Translations under genes and position numbers: made by a program | Assembly (NCBI GenBank): GCA_007117255.1 | Contig: SKGU01000339.1 | Location: forward strand, 1 to 7,001 | DNA length: 7,001 nucleotides | Origin: Natronohydrobacter sp. | GTDB lineage: Bacteria; Pseudomonadota; Alphaproteobacteria; Rhodobacterales; Rhodobacteraceae | Reading direction: 5' to 3' | The notes under the pieces: model-generated | Seen by the model: only the letters and a program-made list of their open reading frames with translations | What the model was told of the DNA's origin: nothing | Database searches by the model: none | Shown here: piece by piece, positions 5,897 through 7,001 of the stretch | Numbering within the stretch: the first letter of the stretch is position 1 | Layout: every line of letters starts with the position of its first letter

Positions 5897-6601
5897 CTAC
5901 CGGTGCTTGGACTCCAGCGTCTTTGACAATAGTGCAAGATCATTTGACAGACTCAGTGTCGCTGCGTAGCGAAGATCCTGCTCGATACGATTCTGGAAGT
6001 GTTTTTCCAATCGCGAGGAAGTATCCCACAGCGAAATAATGCCGGGCCGCATCGACGCGTATACTTCGTAGCTCGGACCGTACTTGGTTTTTTCACTGGG
6101 TTTCAGCGCTCGGGGGCCAACAAAGCTCATGTCACCAATTAGTACGTTCAGCAACTGAGGCATATCGTCGATTGAATGCTTACGCAAAAAACTGTCCATG
6201 CTGCTGTACTGGCGCTGCGAAGCATCGTTCGCATTATGGCAGGCCGCCCCCGGCTTCGTTCTCTCAGCATTGGCATCAAGCGGCTGGTCACTCAATGACT
6301 CAGCACAGCGGTCCATTGTTTGAAATTTTATGAGGCGGATGACACGTCCGTTACGGCCCAACCGTTCTTGCGTACAAAATGGTGCACGACCAGAGGCAAG
6401 CAAGACAAGCGAGACGATTGCGATGGCAGGAGCAACAACCGGGAACAATAGGGCCAGCAAGCTGAGGTCAAACAGCCGCTTCCCAACCAAACGATAAGTG
6501 TCGTGCCAGACGAAATCTGCAAGACCTCTTCTCGTTGCGAATCGGGCACTACGACGCCAATTTTGTCTGATATCCTGAACTTGCATTTCCATCGTTAGCA
6601 C
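5897..6601 (-). CDS. Bacterial sugar transferase (monotopic phosphoglycosyl transferase)
   Basis: This protein of about 234 residues belongs to the WcaJ/WbaP/PglC-type family, which moves a sugar phosphate from a nucleotide sugar onto undecaprenyl phosphate at the inner-membrane inner face, the first step of exopolysaccharide, capsule or O-antigen synthesis. Numbered from the upstream GTG at 6604, it shows KRLFD (42-46), a re-entrant hydrophobic helix (47-70, with FPVVAP), QERLGRNG (79-86), KFQTM (93-97), SIDDMPQLLNVLIGDMSFVGPR (144-165, shown as SIDDMPQ and GDMSFVGPR) and RPGIISLW (186-193). Its length fits a single-domain enzyme. The usual Asp-Glu catalytic pair is Asp-Asp here (146-147), KFRTM has become KFQTM, and the usual QVSGR is DTSSR (194-198). 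GTG 6601 is preferred because AAGGA lies five bases before it; GTG 6604 and ATG 6592 or 6586 are alternatives. The sugar and pathway are unknown, and no other polysaccharide gene is visible. Confidence 0.9.
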   Translation of the reverse strand: MLTMEMQVQDIRQNWRRSARFATRRGLADFVWHDTYRLVGKRLFDLSLLALLFPVVAPAIAIVSLVLLASGRAPFCTQERLGRNGRVIRLIKFQTMDRCAESLSDQPLDANAERTKPGAACHNANDASQRQYSSMDSFLRKHSIDDMPQLLNVLIGDMSFVGPRALKPSEKTKYGPSYEVYASMRPGIISLWDTSSRLEKHFQNRIEQDLRYAATLSLSNDLALLSKTLESKHR

Positions 6602-6606
6602 CACTG

Positions 6607-6611
6607 TCCTT
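6607..6611 (-). promoter_or_regulatory. Ribosome binding site that sets the transferase start
   Basis: On the minus strand AAGGA ends five bases before GTG 6601, two bases before GTG 6604 and fourteen before ATG 6592. Spacing favours GTG 6601, making the protein 234 residues long. Confidence 0.6.
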
Positions 6612-6736
6612 GATATAAAAATCGATGTTCACAAGACGTCGAGAACGACTCATCTAACACCGGAAAGCGTGGATGCTGAATTAGTGGCCTTCGCTCAAAA
6701 AAGCACCAAGAAAAGCATAAGAATTCATATCTTTGC

Positions 6737-6750
6737 AAATTGCGCAATTT
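6737..6750. promoter_or_regulatory. Perfect 14-bp palindrome, operator candidate
   Basis: AAATTGCGCAATTT is its own reverse complement and lies 136 bp upstream of the transferase start. Symmetric sites of this size commonly bind dimeric repressors. Roughly one perfect 14-mer palindrome could occur by chance in a window this long, so location is the main argument. No known regulator motif is recognised. Confidence 0.4.
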
Positions 6751-7001
6751 CAGGGATGGCAAAACACAAGACAAACTGCAAAACGCAAGTGACATGCGCG
6801 ATGGATCGAAAATCCGCCCTAGAGCCTGCATCACATCATTAGTTACATCACCGCTACGGCCAATATTCGGCGTATGGCTTTTGGAGCTACGCGGCAGAAT
6901 GTCGACAGAATCATGGGCGGGCAAGACGATCAAGCAAATCCAGAATCACTGGTACGAGTTGCAAACCTGCTTCGCCCGACAGCTCTCAATCGCAAACGCG
7001 C

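Larger units (their letters stand above)
6605..7001. other. AT-richer upstream region of the transferase gene
   Basis: No gene is firmly recognised in these 397 bp. Sampled lines are about 40-45% GC, well below the transporter gene. The stretch should hold the transferase promoter, but no clear -35/-10 pair stands out. It contains the 14-bp palindrome at 6737-6750. A rightward frame is open from 6823 to the right edge, with an ATG at 6874; it may be the start of another gene or a decayed fragment. Confidence 0.5.

Noticed and set aside
5810..5926. A 38-codon plus-strand frame beginning like a lipoprotein signal (RSRH, then LAVLLLLSVYC)
   Set aside because: The residue before Cys is Tyr, which breaks the lipobox. 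There is no ribosome binding site, and the frame runs into the opposite-strand transferase gene.
6595..6933. A 112-codon minus-strand frame whose stop overlaps the transferase start, resembling an operon overlap
   Set aside because: It needs a TTG start, has no ribosome binding site, is rich in Cys, Phe and Arg, and shows no motif. It is more likely the open leader of the transferase gene.
1..7001. CRISPR arrays, tRNA or rRNA genes, complete insertion sequences
   Set aside because: No regularly spaced repeats, no cloverleaf-like sequence, and no transposase with terminal inverted repeats were seen on either strand.

Overview
The window looks like an alphaproteobacterial chromosome segment, probably from Rhodobacterales (Paracoccus/Roseobacter-like). 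This rests on three things: GC-rich coding sequence in the transporter gene, a BCCT-family betaine carrier with an acidic N-terminal tail, and a small stand-alone WGR protein beside a CHASE-type hybrid histidine kinase. The genus is inferred from overall flavour, since no rRNA or other marker gene is present.

Layout. (1) Positions 1-59 hold the last codons of a rightward gene that probably encodes an outer-membrane beta-barrel protein, followed by a strong rho-independent terminator (91-117). (2) A leftward BCCT transporter gene (243-1922) converges on it and has its own terminator (195-219). Its key residues fit sodium-coupled betaine-type uptake. (3) Positions 1923-2529 are a gene-poor 607-bp stretch with three perfect inverted repeats and a short frame that resembles a decayed LuxR-type helix-turn-helix. 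(4) A small rightward WGR-domain gene (2530-2790) has a near-ideal ribosome binding site. (5) A large rightward hybrid sensor kinase gene (2936-5464) encodes TM-CHASE-TM-coiled coil-PAS-HisKA-HATPase-REC. (6) Positions 5465-5896 are gene-poor but contain a long open frame broken by one stop codon. (7) A leftward gene (5897-6601/6604) encodes a monotopic phosphoglycosyl transferase that would start surface polysaccharide synthesis. (8) Positions 6605-7001 are AT-richer, carry a perfect 14-bp palindrome, and hold a possible rightward frame that runs off the edge.

How the parts may work together. Left to right the window reads as envelope/osmotic adaptation (outer-membrane protein, compatible-solute carrier), then sensing (WGR protein, CHASE-PAS hybrid kinase), then surface polysaccharide priming. 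The kinase ends in a receiver domain, and the window contains neither an Hpt protein nor a DNA-binding response regulator, so its output lies elsewhere. That the kinase controls the glycosyl transferase or the transporter is not shown; adjacency is the only link. Base composition falls from about 67% GC in a sampled transporter line to about 40-52% in sampled lines of the right-hand end, which fits acquired polysaccharide DNA on an older backbone.

I found no convincing new multi-gene system. The most interesting items are the stand-alone WGR gene next to the orphan hybrid kinase, the palindrome flanked by direct repeats just before the kinase start, the 13-bp repeat bracketing the kinase gene, the transferase with an Asp-Asp catalytic pair, and the HTH-like fragment.
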